Source: Crambe crambe (lineage: Eukaryota; Porifera; Demospongiae; Poecilosclerida; Crambeidae). Taken from it: DNA of 64,000 nucleotides. The position numbers were made by a program, and so were the translations under genes. Of the stretch, positions 12,923 to 25,382 are shown piece after piece (the first letter of the stretch is position 1; every line of letters starts with the position of its first letter). The notes beneath the pieces are model-generated. The model ran no database searches and was not told the DNA's origin. It saw only the letters and a program-made list of their open reading frames with translations. The DNA lies in NCBI GenBank assembly GCA_963924555.1, contig OZ004581.1, forward strand, positions 4,464,001 through 4,528,000. The letters run 5' to 3'.

Positions 12923-12984
12923 CTGGAAATAAACAAGGCTTGAATAATTCATGATTTAACGAGGTGAGTAGTTACACTTGCTAT

Positions 12985-13930
12985 GAGATGCTAGATGCGG
13001 TGTCTGTGTCACTTCTACATAGTTACTCTCTCTTTGATACCATACTACAATTTCATACACTTCCTACTCTTACAACTAAAGACAAAGGAGAAGCTCTAGA
13101 ACACTACCATGCTTCGATCAATTTTTGATGTCCATTTCAAATCAATTTTCTTGGAGTGGATTCATCCAGAAATACTTGCTGTTGCTTGAGTGGTTCACAA
13201 GATATGGTTGTCTAAGAACAGAGAAGAAGTTGAATCTAAAATTTACCTGCTTGCTGCATTTCTGAAACAGTAAGTTTGCATGTCCTGATACTTATTCTGC
13301 ACTTTGTAGTAGGCTCTAGTAGGCAGTATAACTGTAACATCAAAGTAGGAGAACTGGAATTTCTCTTCTGTATTAGTCTACAGTTGAAAACTACAGTTTC
13401 ATACTAACTAGCATTTCTTACTCTACAACTGGGAGAAGATCATTGTAGAGAAACTTGACTGCTCAGCAACCATACTCAATCTATTTTTGATGTCAATTTT
13501 CTCAAACTGCAGCCATGTGGTGACCGTATTTTTATTACATGAACTAGTGGCAGGGTGACAAGAGCTAAAAGCCATCAAAACTTAGGAGTGTTGCTGTTTC
13601 TGGCCAAACTCACCCTGCATCTTGGGTGAACAACTGGAATAAGCACAAAAGAGAGTCATAAAAGGCTGGCTACAATCTTTTCTACTTGTTGATCCTCGAA
13701 AGAAGGATGTAAAAGGAGATACTCAGGGCACAGTAGCATATTAACTTAATTATTGGAAAGCCATTTCTACTTTGATAACATGAAATAGTCCATGTGGACT
13801 CAGCTAGCTGTACTGTGTGTCGACAACTTGATCTCGATCTATAGGGATTCTAGATTCACTGATCCATCTACTGGTATTTCAGATTCATTTGCATCCTCAA
13901 TCTCCAAGTACAGCTGAACACTTGACTGGC
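12985..13930. repeat. Dispersed repeat, related to 45370-45960
   Basis: Shares several blocks with 45370-45960 and 51085-51260: AGTTTCAGGACCAGG-like text, TTTCTGAAACAGTAAG / CCGTTTCAGAAATACGGCAA in inverse orientation, CTACTAGAGCC / GGCTCTAGTAGG, TCCACTCCAA, and TCTACTTGTTGATCCTCGAA. Orientation is partly inverted, and the block appears to be two decayed copies. No coding content. Confidence 0.5.
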
Positions 13931-13969
13931 TGATGAGAGAGAGGAGAGGGAGAAAGAAGGAGAAAGAAA

Positions 13970-14235
13970 GAGGTGCGGGAAAAGAACATTTCTGTGAAAT
14001 AATAATAGGGATGACCATTGCTCAAAAAAGTAAGGAAACAAGGGTAGAGATGAAGGAAAGGAATTGGTTCAATCTTTGTTCTGTATATCCAGCCAAATGC
14101 GTCACATTTAAGCTGTAAGCTATAGTGCAGTTAACATTGCTGGCTGGATATGCAGAACAAAGATTTATCCAATTTCCTTCCTTCAATGGTTATCCCTACA
14201 TTTTTTTCTTCACAGAAATGTTCTTTCCCTATCTC
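13970..14235. mobile_element. Palindromic miniature element (TGGCTGGATAT core)
   Basis: Arms of a near-palindrome: AAAGAACATTTCTGTGAA at the left and TTCACAGAAATGTTCTTT at the right. Inside are ATAGGGATGACCATTG and TTCTGTATATCCAGCCA with their inverses. A better preserved copy of the same family is at 46038-46348. Confidence 0.7.
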
Positions 14236-14279
14236 ATAGATGGTGCAACTACTTGCTTCATTAACTCATGAATTATTAT

Positions 14280-14670
14280 TAGCACTCTCTATGTAGGGTT
14301 GCCAGGTCAAAGGTTATAAGACTGTATAAAACCCTTCTTCCTCTTCTACAATTACTCTACAGGTTCTCAAAAGGCTACAATAATATCTAAAAAATTTATA
14401 TATTAAAAAAAAGATATTTTCTTTAAATAATAAGTATAAGATTGACGTACTGACTCACTGGCTGAATTATGGCCATCTCTACATGAGACTGATCTTTTGC
14501 TATTAGTTTGTCTAAGGTTTTACATGTGCTATCGACAGCATGTGGAACACTAGTGAGTCTTTCATCACCATTTTTAAGCTAGGCGCACTTCTGATGCACA
14601 TCTTACAATGGAAACAAGTGAGCGCAATTAAGTTCTAAATAAAAAGGTTATGTAGGGATAGGCCTAGAAT
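14280..14670. repeat. Decayed copy of the CAGAGAGTGCG element
   Basis: Begins CACTCTCTATGTAGGGTTGCCAGGTCAAAGG and runs through CTCTACAGGTTCTCA, then GACTGATCTTTTGCTATTAG and finally AACAAGTGAGCGCAATTAAG. The same order of head, body and terminal palindrome start is seen in 59329-62206 and inverted in 47785-48890. Shortened and diverged. Confidence 0.6.
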
Positions 14671-16270
14671 CTAGTGAATTGCTTTTACAATAGGATTGAC
14701 ATTGAGATCAGCTAACTCCCATCTTTCGTCACCCTTAGTATCCTGATCCTACCTGTGTACAACGGACTTCTCCTGACAGTGTCAGGGTGACTACACCCAT
14801 CACTGCGATCAATGTCATGGAGCAAGCTGTTACATAGTATGGGTGAGCATTTATGCTGGCTTTATGAACAACTATAGAATTAACCGCATAGCTACAAATG
14901 GGTTCTGTTCCTATACTACATTAGCTATAGTTATTACGAGGGTTGCACTAGGTGCAAAATCCTCAGTGTGACAAGGCACTAGCAGTTTATATAATGAAGA
15001 GAGAACATGAATGGTCACAATAACTGACAGTTCAGATTCTATTTCTATAGTTGTAAGATGCTATGGCTCTATCTGATTGGTTCAGTATTTTGTCCAATAG
15101 ATGGCTACACTTACAAAAATAGTTATAACCAATAGGAATGATTTGATTGATTACATAATAATATACTAATTAAGGTGATTATAAGGGTGAATGATAATGA
15201 TGATAAATACAAGATAGTCTTTCACATCAGTCATAGACCATGATTCTCATCACTACACATGCACCTGGATAAGTATGTAAGAGCAATGGAGGAGGGGTTT
15301 GTCTCCCAAGCTCACGATTCCCTCCTATGGAGCTAGAGAGCCTGCAAGTTAGCTTGGTTAAGCTGGTCTAATAAATTGCTACGAAGGCATTTCTATGAGC
15401 ACACTAAATAGTTGCCAGATCTCACTGAATGCCCAACAGAAAATAAAATGTGCATCAAGCAAATTAATTTTATTGCTATGAAGGTTCAAGGTTCAAATAC
15501 TTTGACACACGTGCTGTACCAGTGTCATTTATGACTTAAGAGTATGTACAGAGGGTTGGATCTAGGATTTATTATAGGGGTTGTTACTTACACAGTGAAT
15601 AAATTTTACCTGACACACATTGGATAGCCACACCCTAGTTATACCGATTTAGCATATCAGAATGTTTGCTTTAAGTGCTTGAGGTCAGTAAACAATACAA
15701 TGGTATACACACTAATAAAGATGGTGCAAACATTCTGCAATCTCCTGCACAAAGGAGTTAAACATTCTATGAGTATAATTATTATTATTAAACAAATAAA
15801 TTACTTTATCAATATTAATGCTGGTCCTTTGTGATAGTCTAGATGTAAGCATTGTACTCAGAGCTCTAGAAGGAAGATGGCACTCCCAGGTACTACTGCA
15901 CTGCACACTGGGTCAAACTTATCAGTGACAGAAACAAGTAGGAGTTAAAAGTCTACTTTCAGTTGAGAAGTAGAAAAGGGATTGCCAAAATTCCAAAATT
16001 CTAGTGATGATTGCTTTTTATGAACCTTCTTACTTCTTCAATGCCTACCTATACCTGTAGATGCTAGTGAATTACATGCTTGCATGCTTGTTCATACCAC
16101 AGATTTCAGTGCATGTAGATATCTTAATTTCGCTTCTGAAGCTTGAATGGCTTTATTGCCACAGTGATCAAAGGAATTGAGAATCTGTCATTATTGTTAA
16201 TGCACATACTCAATACACCATGTTAACCTTCCTATGGTAGTACTTGGCCTGAGTGAGGCCGTTCTCCGTA
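14671..16270. other. Unassigned intergenic DNA
   Basis: AT-rich, no exon or repeat structure that I could name. Confidence 0.4.
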
Positions 16271-16289
16271 ACTTAGCAGATGGAGAAAA

Positions 16290-16640
16290 GGTTGGTATAT
16301 ACAAGGGGCCACTCCCCTGAGTGACTAAACACATTGGGATGCCTGACCTGGCATCCCGACTGACATTCGTGTGCTGGGTCAGCTCCCCATGTGCCCTTTA
16401 CCGAGCAAAGATGCCTGACCTGGCATAGCTTATTTATCTGGGGGAGGAGACTGACCTGCCACCCTCCCCTCTTTACCAGGGGCCCACAACAGCTTATGGC
16501 CTGACCTGGCCCTGCTAGCCCCTGGCAGCATGCGTCTGCAGGCTGCCTGGTGGACTCGGCACCGAACATACAGTAGGTAGGGGAGTGTATGTTGGCTGAA
16601 ACATCTTCCGAAGGGGGCTGCCTCATTGCGCCCCTTGTAA
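16290..16640. other. GC-rich block of unknown origin
   Basis: Sharp rise in G+C over about 350 bp in an AT-rich region, with the phrase GCCTGACCTGGC occurring at least three times. A minus-strand reading frame of 136 codons is open across it (16683-16273), but its translation has no recognisable domain and biased composition. A mobile-element fragment or a promoter-type island are both possible. Confidence 0.35.
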
Positions 16641-16941
16641 TTTCACACCCCAGGGGGTGGAGAATTGTATAAATTAATAACAAATATTAATAATTACAAG
16701 CTCATGTAGTACCAGTAACTAACCGTGGGAGAGGTGGGTGGGAAGGATGCTAGCGTTCTGCAGGTAGCTACGTAGCTAGAAACTCTAGTTGCTGCTGAGC
16801 GGTCTGAATGCTATGGATCTAATCAACCACCCTTGGGCATGCGCGAACGATCCTAGTGCACCTGGCTCTGCCCAGGGGAGTGGCCCTCCTTGGAATGTTA
16901 ACTCAATTTAAACTATGGGTTTAAATTTCTTCTAGAATCTA

Positions 16942-17066
16942 GCTGTGCTGTATAATGTACTGCAGCCTCATTTACGTTTACATCCACTGCCCAAGCGCAG
17001 TTATAAATGTAGGGATTGTTTTCATACGAGGCTGCAGTACATTATACAGCCCATCTATAATGTGAC
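16942..17066. mobile_element. Hairpin element (TGTATAATGTACTGCAG arms)
   Basis: GCTGTATAATGTACTGCAGC pairs with GGCTGCAGTACATTATACAG. The loop side holds TGTAGGGATTGTTTTCATACG, also present in the terminal palindromes at 60635-60890, 61292-61558 and about 47800-47990. A partial copy of that palindrome. Confidence 0.65.
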
Positions 17067-18640
17067 CCACTCTGACATAACGCCAAAACAGATTTGCTAA
17101 ATATGTAGAAACTACTGTAAATTTCATAGTTTCATTGTTAAATTACTTTTGTGGTCATATTCAACAACAAAAATTACCCAATACATAATAGTATAAAGCA
17201 AGCTGTAACAATGATAAGTTAACATGAAAATTGTAAATCATATTGTCGAACCAAACTTACGTCACTATCCACATGGATTTCAAGCAGGCCTGGCTAAATA
17301 TCAAAGGAGTGCACATTTAGCGGTAGAAATCTCTAATATAGCTAGCTAGCCAACAAGAAGAGAGGGTTCATCTATTAGTGTCCAGAGTCACCTTGATAGA
17401 AGCTTCTTCTTCAACTTTTATAGCTACTTTTCCATTCCAAAGTTTTCTTCCCAATTGAAAGTTTGTCCAGAGTTACCCCACTACCATGGGCACACATGAC
17501 CTGTTTCCAATTCCGTGCATAGATGATATTCGAAAGGCGTGGTCAACTATTATATGTGCACTGCGCAATACGCTAGCAGCCATTTTGAGTGTCAATAGCC
17601 ATTGAATTTTGTGGAAGGAAATATTCTCCATATTTTGAGGAACAAGAGAAGTGTATCAAGGACAGGTACATTGAAAAATTAGGACCTGAAGTAGATGATC
17701 CATTTTGATCAGCCATGGTTGTACACAAAAAATATTTTAGGCCACGGTAATTAGTTCAGGCCCTCCCTCCTCAAATTTTGATGCCTCCCCAAGAAAAAAT
17801 ATTAGGGTCAAAGTTCAAATTGAGCTGTTCAAGCGGTTCTGAGCACACCCTTTTATTTATACCTCCCTCCCTACTCAATTTGTCGACAGCTTTACCATGG
17901 CCTTACAAAACCAGTTACACTCCATTCTGAGAAGCATAAGCAAACAATTGTAGGTGTCAGGGTACTCTGGTTCAGGGTACTACTTCAGGTCCTACTCACA
18001 CTATTAAAGTTACTATTCCCCAACCAATGCCTCTGTATGTTGCTGATAGTGGGGATTAATAGATAGCTAAGTGAATTAGGTACTTACCGATCACAAATAA
18101 AAATATATTCTCTTTCTTTCCCGTCGACATCTGGTATACACAACGAAATATCCACGGGTCCTTTTTCGTAGATAATTAGACTACATAAGGTATATCTGTG
18201 ATACGCCCTTACCCAGTACACAACCAATCACTAACTGAACGTTTTCATAAAGTAAAGTATCATTGTTGCTCACGTATCATATAATCGTAGATACTGTACT
18301 GTACTATCATAAATGGACAGGATCAGAAAACTTCCTCAGCCTCAGTATCTCAAATGTCACTGATACAGCAAAAAGGTTGTGTATAACTACACCGATTATT
18401 AGTATTGCCAGTAGAAGATTAAGTTACTAGACATGAGTTCTTTAATCTACGGTTTGTGTACAAATTATGTTGGTGACATCGTTTCACCTGATGAGTTATC
18501 ATGGCTATGATTATAGCTAAGATTATAGATCTGGTCTCTGGCTACAAGGATGATCAAAGTAATCATGAGTCTCATCTTCTAACATTATTGCTCTCCAATC
18601 TGGCTCAGAATCATCAATTACATCAAATACTCTATTCACC
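17067..18640. other. Unassigned intergenic DNA
   Basis: No gene recognised. A short plus-strand stretch near 17605-17705 could encode a conserved-looking peptide (KDRYIEKLG) but it is interrupted and isolated. Confidence 0.35.
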
Positions 18641-18685
18641 CTCTATGCGCGCGCATGCATACTATGAGTCGAAACGCGCGTGCGT

Positions 18686-18985
18686 ATCGTTAGGAGGTTT
18701 GCACGGTTCTTGCACCTTTTATTGATGGAAAGCGCCACGCTCATGCGTGTAAATTCCATGGCAATATAATAGAATGACGACTTCTTGTGATAGTGTAGTA
18801 GCTGGATAAAGTTCACTACTATAGTAAAGAGCTTCTGTCTGCCACACAATTCGCCAACGAAGGTCCTCACTGTAAGCACTGCAACGAGTAGGCTCACAAG
18901 AAGTCATTGCTAATGAGCATGCGCGTGGCGCTTCCCATATGAATAAGGTGCAAGAACCGTGCAAACCTCTGTACAATGATACGTG
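18686..18985 (-). mobile_element. Deletion derivative of a Tc1/IS630-type transposon
   Basis: About 300 bp with inverted ends: AGGTTTGCACGGTTCTTGCA at the left, TGCAAGAACCGTGCAAACCT at the right, extending inward to GAAAGCGCCACGC / GCGTGGCGCTTCC. Just inside the right end, on the minus strand, lies the first part of a transposase gene (SAYSEDLRWRIVWQ) matching the N-terminus of the transposase at 56912-55915 (SAYPEDLRWRIVWQ). The rest of the gene is missing, so this is non-autonomous. A second, rearranged copy sits at 47135-47430. Confidence 0.75.
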
Positions 18986-18989
18986 CATA

Positions 18990-19740
18990 AAATGGAAGTT
19001 ATTCCAGATGCTAGTGGGGCTAGTACAAGCTCTGAGTCTGCTGAAAGTGTATCAGCTTCAACTGCAGGTATGAAATAAGTAGCTAATGTAGTTTTCTCCT
19101 GCAGTGCATGTTAAGCTTGTTAATATATATTTTTTCCAGATGATCCTAGTAGATTTATATTGGACAGTGGTAAAGTGAAGCAAAAGGAGAGAGAGAGGAT
19201 GTGGGGTACTTTCTCCCATTCAAGAACATCTATGAAAAGTGGAAAGACCTTATTACAATTGAAGCACACTCACAAAAATGGTTTTTCATTGAAGAAATAA
19301 AGAGAAGATGAATAAATACAACAACTCTCTTATGAAGAGCGTAATGCTTTAAAGTATGCCACAGGCCATGATACATTCCACGAGCATTGTACAGTGATAA
19401 AATCTTCCCACATATTAATAAGGAGGACTTGATTCTGCACTTGTTAGAAGACAGTGAAGCAGAAGCTGAGGACAACTGTTCAGATATTTCTATAAATTCT
19501 GAGGAAAGAGGTACAGTGTTTCTACAAATATTGACAGACTTGTTTATTAATGCATTTGCCAGCAGATGGATTGAGAAATACCTGAGTGAACTTAATACTA
19601 TCTTCGGAGTTGGAGCTCAGCACAGTGTTCTGATGTGTTTGGAGTTACTTATTGTTTTGCAGGTGATAGATCTGAACTACTTCCATTATCTTGTTTTAAC
19701 TGGGAAGATAATTCATTGGAGTTAAGTGAAGAATCCTTCT
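18990..19740 (+). pseudogene. Decayed coding-like stretch, unrecognised
   Basis: Begins with an ATG at 19000 in a Ser/Thr-rich frame (ASGASTSSES) ending at a GTATGAA donor-like site near 19070. A pyrimidine-rich acceptor precedes a continuing frame from 19140 (DDPSRFILDSG) that becomes interrupted; another open stretch runs 19387-19500 (HINKEDLILHLLEDSEAEAED). No domain recognised. It may be the remains of an exon-containing transposon or host gene. Confidence 0.3.
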
Positions 19741-20790
19741 ACTGATGATAAGCTCTGAGCAGTTGAAAGTCTTCAAATTATACACCTACATAAATCCATA
19801 GCAACAAACCTTGACACTTCAAATTTGTATGTTGGGGTACTGTGGTGAAACTAACACGTGTGCACACTTATATCGATCGAGTGGGGAGAGGAGGTCGAGG
19901 GTAACCCCCAATATTTTCTAGGTGGGGGCAGAGCTCCCCCAATATTTTGATCCAATGTATTGTGCTGATGAAACTAGAATTGATTCTACCCCTATTGCAA
20001 CCTCTAACTATAATGTGAGGGTAAGCTCTTCAATATGCCCCTCATATTATTGATATCAATGCAGTTAAAAGAGATTGCGGGCAGTAGTATCACTATCAGT
20101 AAGCTATACAGCAAATAGGACCAGCCTCCCTCATGCTTCATTGGACCTCTGACCCTTTGACATAGTCTCGTATGCCAGACCCTTTACTTTTACCCACTGT
20201 GCAGTAAAAAGTGAAGGGTCTGGCTCGCAATACTACCTTTTGACCATACTGCAGGCCTAGGATTTAAGAATTTAGCTAATAAGTATTGACACATCCTGTG
20301 TGTCTACTTGGTCTTCAACGTGCACCTGAACACTTCCTGGGAAATTGAAGATATACGTAGGTATTACAGTTTCGAACATAGGACACTTCAAGACCAGCCA
20401 TTTTGTTGTTTTTTTGCAGGAAGGTTGTCCTGTCATTCACAGTCTGCTAGTTATTCTAAAGTTGTGAGGTATAACACAACCCTATAATGTGCTAGCCACC
20501 ACCCATAACACTTAGATCACGATGCAGTATAGCCTCAAACCCAGTCTCTTTTTTCCTTTTTTGGGGCGGGCTGGGTTCGAGGCTAGATGCAGTGGTATAA
20601 TATAATATTGACTCTGTACATAATAGCTAAATACCACAATGATAGCTCGGCTTAAAAAACAACAAAAACAACAAATAATGGACTCAATCATAAATTCTAG
20701 CCTATATACTTAAAAACGTGTAGCTAGCTAATATGGCAGTCAAGGTTAAAGTAATGATAGCTAGTGCATGGATAAAACAATACTATTTAG
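19741..20790. other. Intergenic DNA with two hairpins
   Basis: Holds a TAGTCTCG-type hairpin at 20163-20235 (CCAGACCCTTTACTTTT against AAAAAGTGAAGGGTCTGG) and a second one at 20534-20591 (AGCCTCAAACCCAG against CTGGGTTCGAGGCT). Nothing else seen. Confidence 0.5.
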
Positions 20791-23700
20791 CTACATGAAC
20801 ATTATGTATATAAATTCAATAAGAAGTATAATGTAACCCAATTTTTCTTTCACTGGAGAAGAAGCATGGTTATACTCATCAGTTGTTTCAAATATTTCAG
20901 CATCCTCAGTGATATTTTGAGCCTCTGTGATAGTTTGAGTGTCAGTGGTTGTTGGACTGTCAGTGGTTGTTGGAGTGTCAGTGGTTATTGGAGTGTCAGT
21001 GGTTGTTGGACTGTCAGTGGTTGTTGGAGTGTCAGTGGTTATTGGAGTCTCAGTGGTTGTTGGAGTGTCAGTGGTAGTTGACACTTCAGTAGAAGCTGGA
21101 GATTCAATGGTGGATGTGGTAGCAGGTGCTTCTTTTGTAGCTAGAGCTGAAACATAGCAGAGCAGTAATTGGAAGTGGAAATGCTATCCTTCATCATAAT
21201 TATTGCTAAAAAGCGTCAAATAAGCTAATGGTTTGCTCTGGCTGCTTTATTAGAATTGATGGTAATTGGAAATACAAGCTATTCATGGCCCACTAATCTT
21301 GCATTTATAATGTATTATGTACACGAACCTACCTTCTGTAGTCAGTACTTCAGCAGTAGTCACAGCCTCCAAGGTAGTTGATGCTTCAGTGGTAGTTGCA
21401 GCCTCTGTGGTAGCTGATGCTTCAGTGCTAGTTGCAGCCTCAGTGGTAGCTGATGCTTCAGTGCTAGTTGCAGCCTCAGTGGTAGTTCGCATTTCAGTAG
21501 AAGTTGGAGACTCAGTAGTGGTTGGTGCTTCAGTGCTAATCTCAGTGGTAATCGATGTTTCAGTGCTAGTTGCAGGCTCAGTGGTGGTTGATATTTCAGT
21601 GGTTGTTGTAGCTACAGCGGTAGATGCTTCTTTTGTTGTTGGAAAATGAAAAATATCTCTGTATCGTTCGTCATATCGCTGTAAAAAGCAGTCTGGCTAA
21701 TCCATTGTAACTTCAAATATTAGCTACATACCTGCACTGCTAATTGTAAGTCTGCTTTAGAGAGAAAACTATCTGAAATTTGAATGTAGAACATAAATGC
21801 CAGTTGTACTCTGTCATTTTGATCAATCAGAGATGTAGGAATTGCCACATTTGTTGGATCAACTGTAAGATTGATGACCCTATGGAAAGACAAATATATC
21901 ACTATCACATTATGTCAAAACAGATAAAATGATGACATACTCTTTTCTATTTCTGCTGAAAAACAATACAGCGCATATTTGTTCTGCACAAAATGCATTG
22001 ATAATTCCAGATGTAACTTCTCTGAACCTCTGTTGTAAGGCTGGAGTGAACTAATTCCATACAGAATAATGGTAATCATAAATATAGAGTGAGAATCTTG
22101 CAATGATGACCTACAGTTTCAGGTGTAAGATTAGGTGCAGTGAAGTTAATACTATTTTCGGTTCCAGAGGTTGGTATCACAACAGGAGGCAGTGGAGGAG
22201 GAGGCTCATTCACAATTCCTATTTAGTAATAACAAAACTAATGATAAACAAAAGGCTTATGGATAGTTTCCACTGCTTACGTGTGCATGTTCCATTAATG
22301 TCCTCATGCCCAGGAACACATACACACAAATATGATCCATGAGTATTTAGGCATTGTGAGTTACCATCACTTTCACACAAGTCTGTAGCATTGAGAGCTG
22401 CTTCAAAGCATTCATCAATATCTGTTCATGCACATGAAAAAGAATCAGTGCCATGACATGTAACTATTATGAATGTACTAACCCTTGCAATTGCGGCCAT
22501 TGTACAACTGATATCCCTTGTAACAGCTGCATTCAAATGACCTCTCAATATTGTTACACAGATGTTCACAAGGACTTCTATTACATTCATTCATGTCTAA
22601 AAGAGTTAATATTCACTACATGTCATCCATAATCACACTAAATAGCATACCAACACATCGAGTTCCACCAGGCATGAGTAATTCAAGTCCCGTAGGACAG
22701 TAGCACTGCTCGTCACCATTGATCACAGCACATTCATATGAGCATGTTCTCTCAGAAGATATGTTGGCTGAATAATATTACACATAGATTATATATAATT
22801 AAAGAAGAATCCTTGGACATTACCGGAGCCATCTTCATTCTTCATTAAGAATGAATCCTTCAGTACAACCACAAGTGTATGATCCTTCGGTATTCTCACA
22901 TAGTTGCTGACAGCCATTTATCCCATCACACTCATTTAAATCTATTAATTATGATAATACAAATGGCACACATACTCCAAACATGCACCTTGACATTGAT
23001 TTCCTTCTTCTGTTAGTTGATAGCCATCCAAACAGGCACGAGTAAAGTTGCCCTCTGTATTCTCACAGATCTGATCACATAAAGTTGCATTCATCCGACA
23101 CTCGTCAATATCTGTAAAAAAAAGTAGTTTATTGATTACCATGATCACATTAATAGTATTATTGCCAACCATAACACTTTGATGCACCCCCAGTGTATCC
23201 ATCAGGACAAGGCCCACACACAGCACCAACACCAGGAGCTGGCACATCAATGCACTCAACTCCTTCAAAACACTGGATCTCTGAACAGCCATTGCGGTCT
23301 TCCTCATAAAACATTCCACTAAAGGCTGGAGAGAATAATTCCATGTAATAAAATAAGTGCAGTGGTTGTTTTTTTTTTTTATAGAAGAGGCAAATTATTA
23401 TTTCAGTCATGGAATGTAATGTGGTTAGTGAATACATTTTTATAACCTAAACAATCTAGACTGTTCCCCTAGTTGCTATTACTGCTGCTGTACACATGAT
23501 GAGCTCCAGTATTCCTGTACTTAAGAAAAACTAAGTAGGTTAGCTAATAGTAGTACACCTATATAATAATGGGAAGCCTGCACAAGCCTGATTGAGTAAC
23601 TGCATGGTTAATATCCTGCATACCTTCGTGACATATACAGTTAAGTACAATTGTGGCATTGGTTGATAGCAGACCATCTCGTGTGCAAATCCCCCCATTA

Positions 23701-25348
23701 GCACAGGCACATATTTCCACGATTGGTGTGTAAATTGATGAAGCACCCTTGGAGTCATTGGTAACAAATGTCAGGGAATCACTCGTCACCTCCTGCAAAT
23801 TCCAATGAAAAATATATTCCCCTTCCCCCATGTAATCCAAGGAAGAGTTTGGCGGGAGTCCTCCAAGCACAGTAAGTGTAACCTCATCTCTTGGGTCTTC
23901 AACTAGGATAGTATACACTGACTCCTGTCTTAAAGTAACATTAAAGACCACATCAGCAGAAATGTTTGGTGGGAAATTGGCTACAAAAAATCGGTGAAAT
24001 GAATGATACATTGAGGTAGCAATAATATTTTTATCTCACTTAATATATCTCCTGTCAGATTTGTTTCTTTCTCATGGTTTAAGGCATTCATAGCAACTTC
24101 CATGTCTCCAGTAGCATTAAGATCAAATATACACTGGGGGTTGTCATTGCTACTTCATTATCAACGTTCAATTCATTAAAAAATATTGGGGTAAATGTAT
24201 AGGTCTACTGTCTCGAAAAATTTTTTCTTCATTCATTAGTCTCCCTACAGTGTTACATGCAGCAAATGATGATCTATTAAGCAATATTTTAAACTATGAC
24301 TTACAGTGTGTCTCTAAATGAGGAAATATTTGCTGATCTGTATTGATATTTGGGATTGGATCTGTATTCTGTCGTGTGTGAAATTCATTATTTTGATCTC
24401 CATCAAAATTTCCTAGAAATCCTTGTGTTCTTCCTGCATATGTTCTCGGAAGAAACATTCTAAAATTCAGGTAACTTCCACCATCAGTTACAGTGAGTGA
24501 TATATGACTTTCTAGGAAGGATACTTCAAGGTTTCTCCCATCTGTCCTCGTTAATTCTGCATTACCAGTTGCATCTTTCCATTTTCGTCCAATATGCAGT
24601 CGATTGGTGATGTCTTCAGATATGTTACTCCATGTCTGATGCACTCTAAACCCTCTCTCAAACTGCATTATATAATACATGGATTATGTCATACTTATTG
24701 CTGCTCAGATAATTAATTACATGAAATGACAATCCTGGTCGACCAAATGCAAGATCAATGTGGACTGAACAGTGAAACTCTTGGATTTCTAGGCCATGGC
24801 TGCATTCGGCCTTGAAGAGTGAATATTGGGGATTCAGGGTTTCTGCTTTTCGGAAGAACTTTCAACAGAACATACTCTCCATTGCCTTGGAAATCATAGT
24901 ATTTACCATCAAGTGTTCGATAGTGGGGGTCACCTTGACCATGCCCTATGAATACAAAACAGTGCAGCTAAAAATGCCTTTCAAGTGAGATTTTTGGTTA
25001 TTTCTATCTTTATCCATGGGAGCTGACATAATACAGAATTTTCTAGATGGAACAAAAAAAGCCTTTGTTTTGGCTCGGCAATGAGAACACCGAATTTATG
25101 AGATATCTAGCGTAATACCTGCGTTAGTAATAAGGTAGATGAATACCTAACATTTATTCATCCCACAAGAAAAATATGTAAGAAGTAGCACTTGGTTGAT
25201 TTAGCTATATGAGCAGATATTTTCTAGACAGTATCATTAGGCAGCAAATCCTGTAGTTAACTAAGATAACCAAAACACCACAGTGATTGACTGCTTTTCA
25301 TCAAACAACAAAATAAGTGCATGTGTTGTCTATTGGTCTGGGGCAAAA

Positions 25349-25382
<34 letters not shown>

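Noticed and set aside
16273-16683. 136-codon minus-strand frame in the GC-rich block
   Set aside because: Composition-driven and without a recognisable domain; kept only as an unexplained GC-rich block.
20560-20592. tRNA T-arm-like GGTTCGAGGC
   Set aside because: It is one side of a hairpin repeat; no acceptor or anticodon arms are present.
20866-21157. Val/Ser-rich plus-strand frames opposite the mucin stalk (also 21317-21649 and 35444-35962)
   Set aside because: They are antisense shadows of the Thr-rich tandem repeats, which are supported by splice sites on the minus strand.
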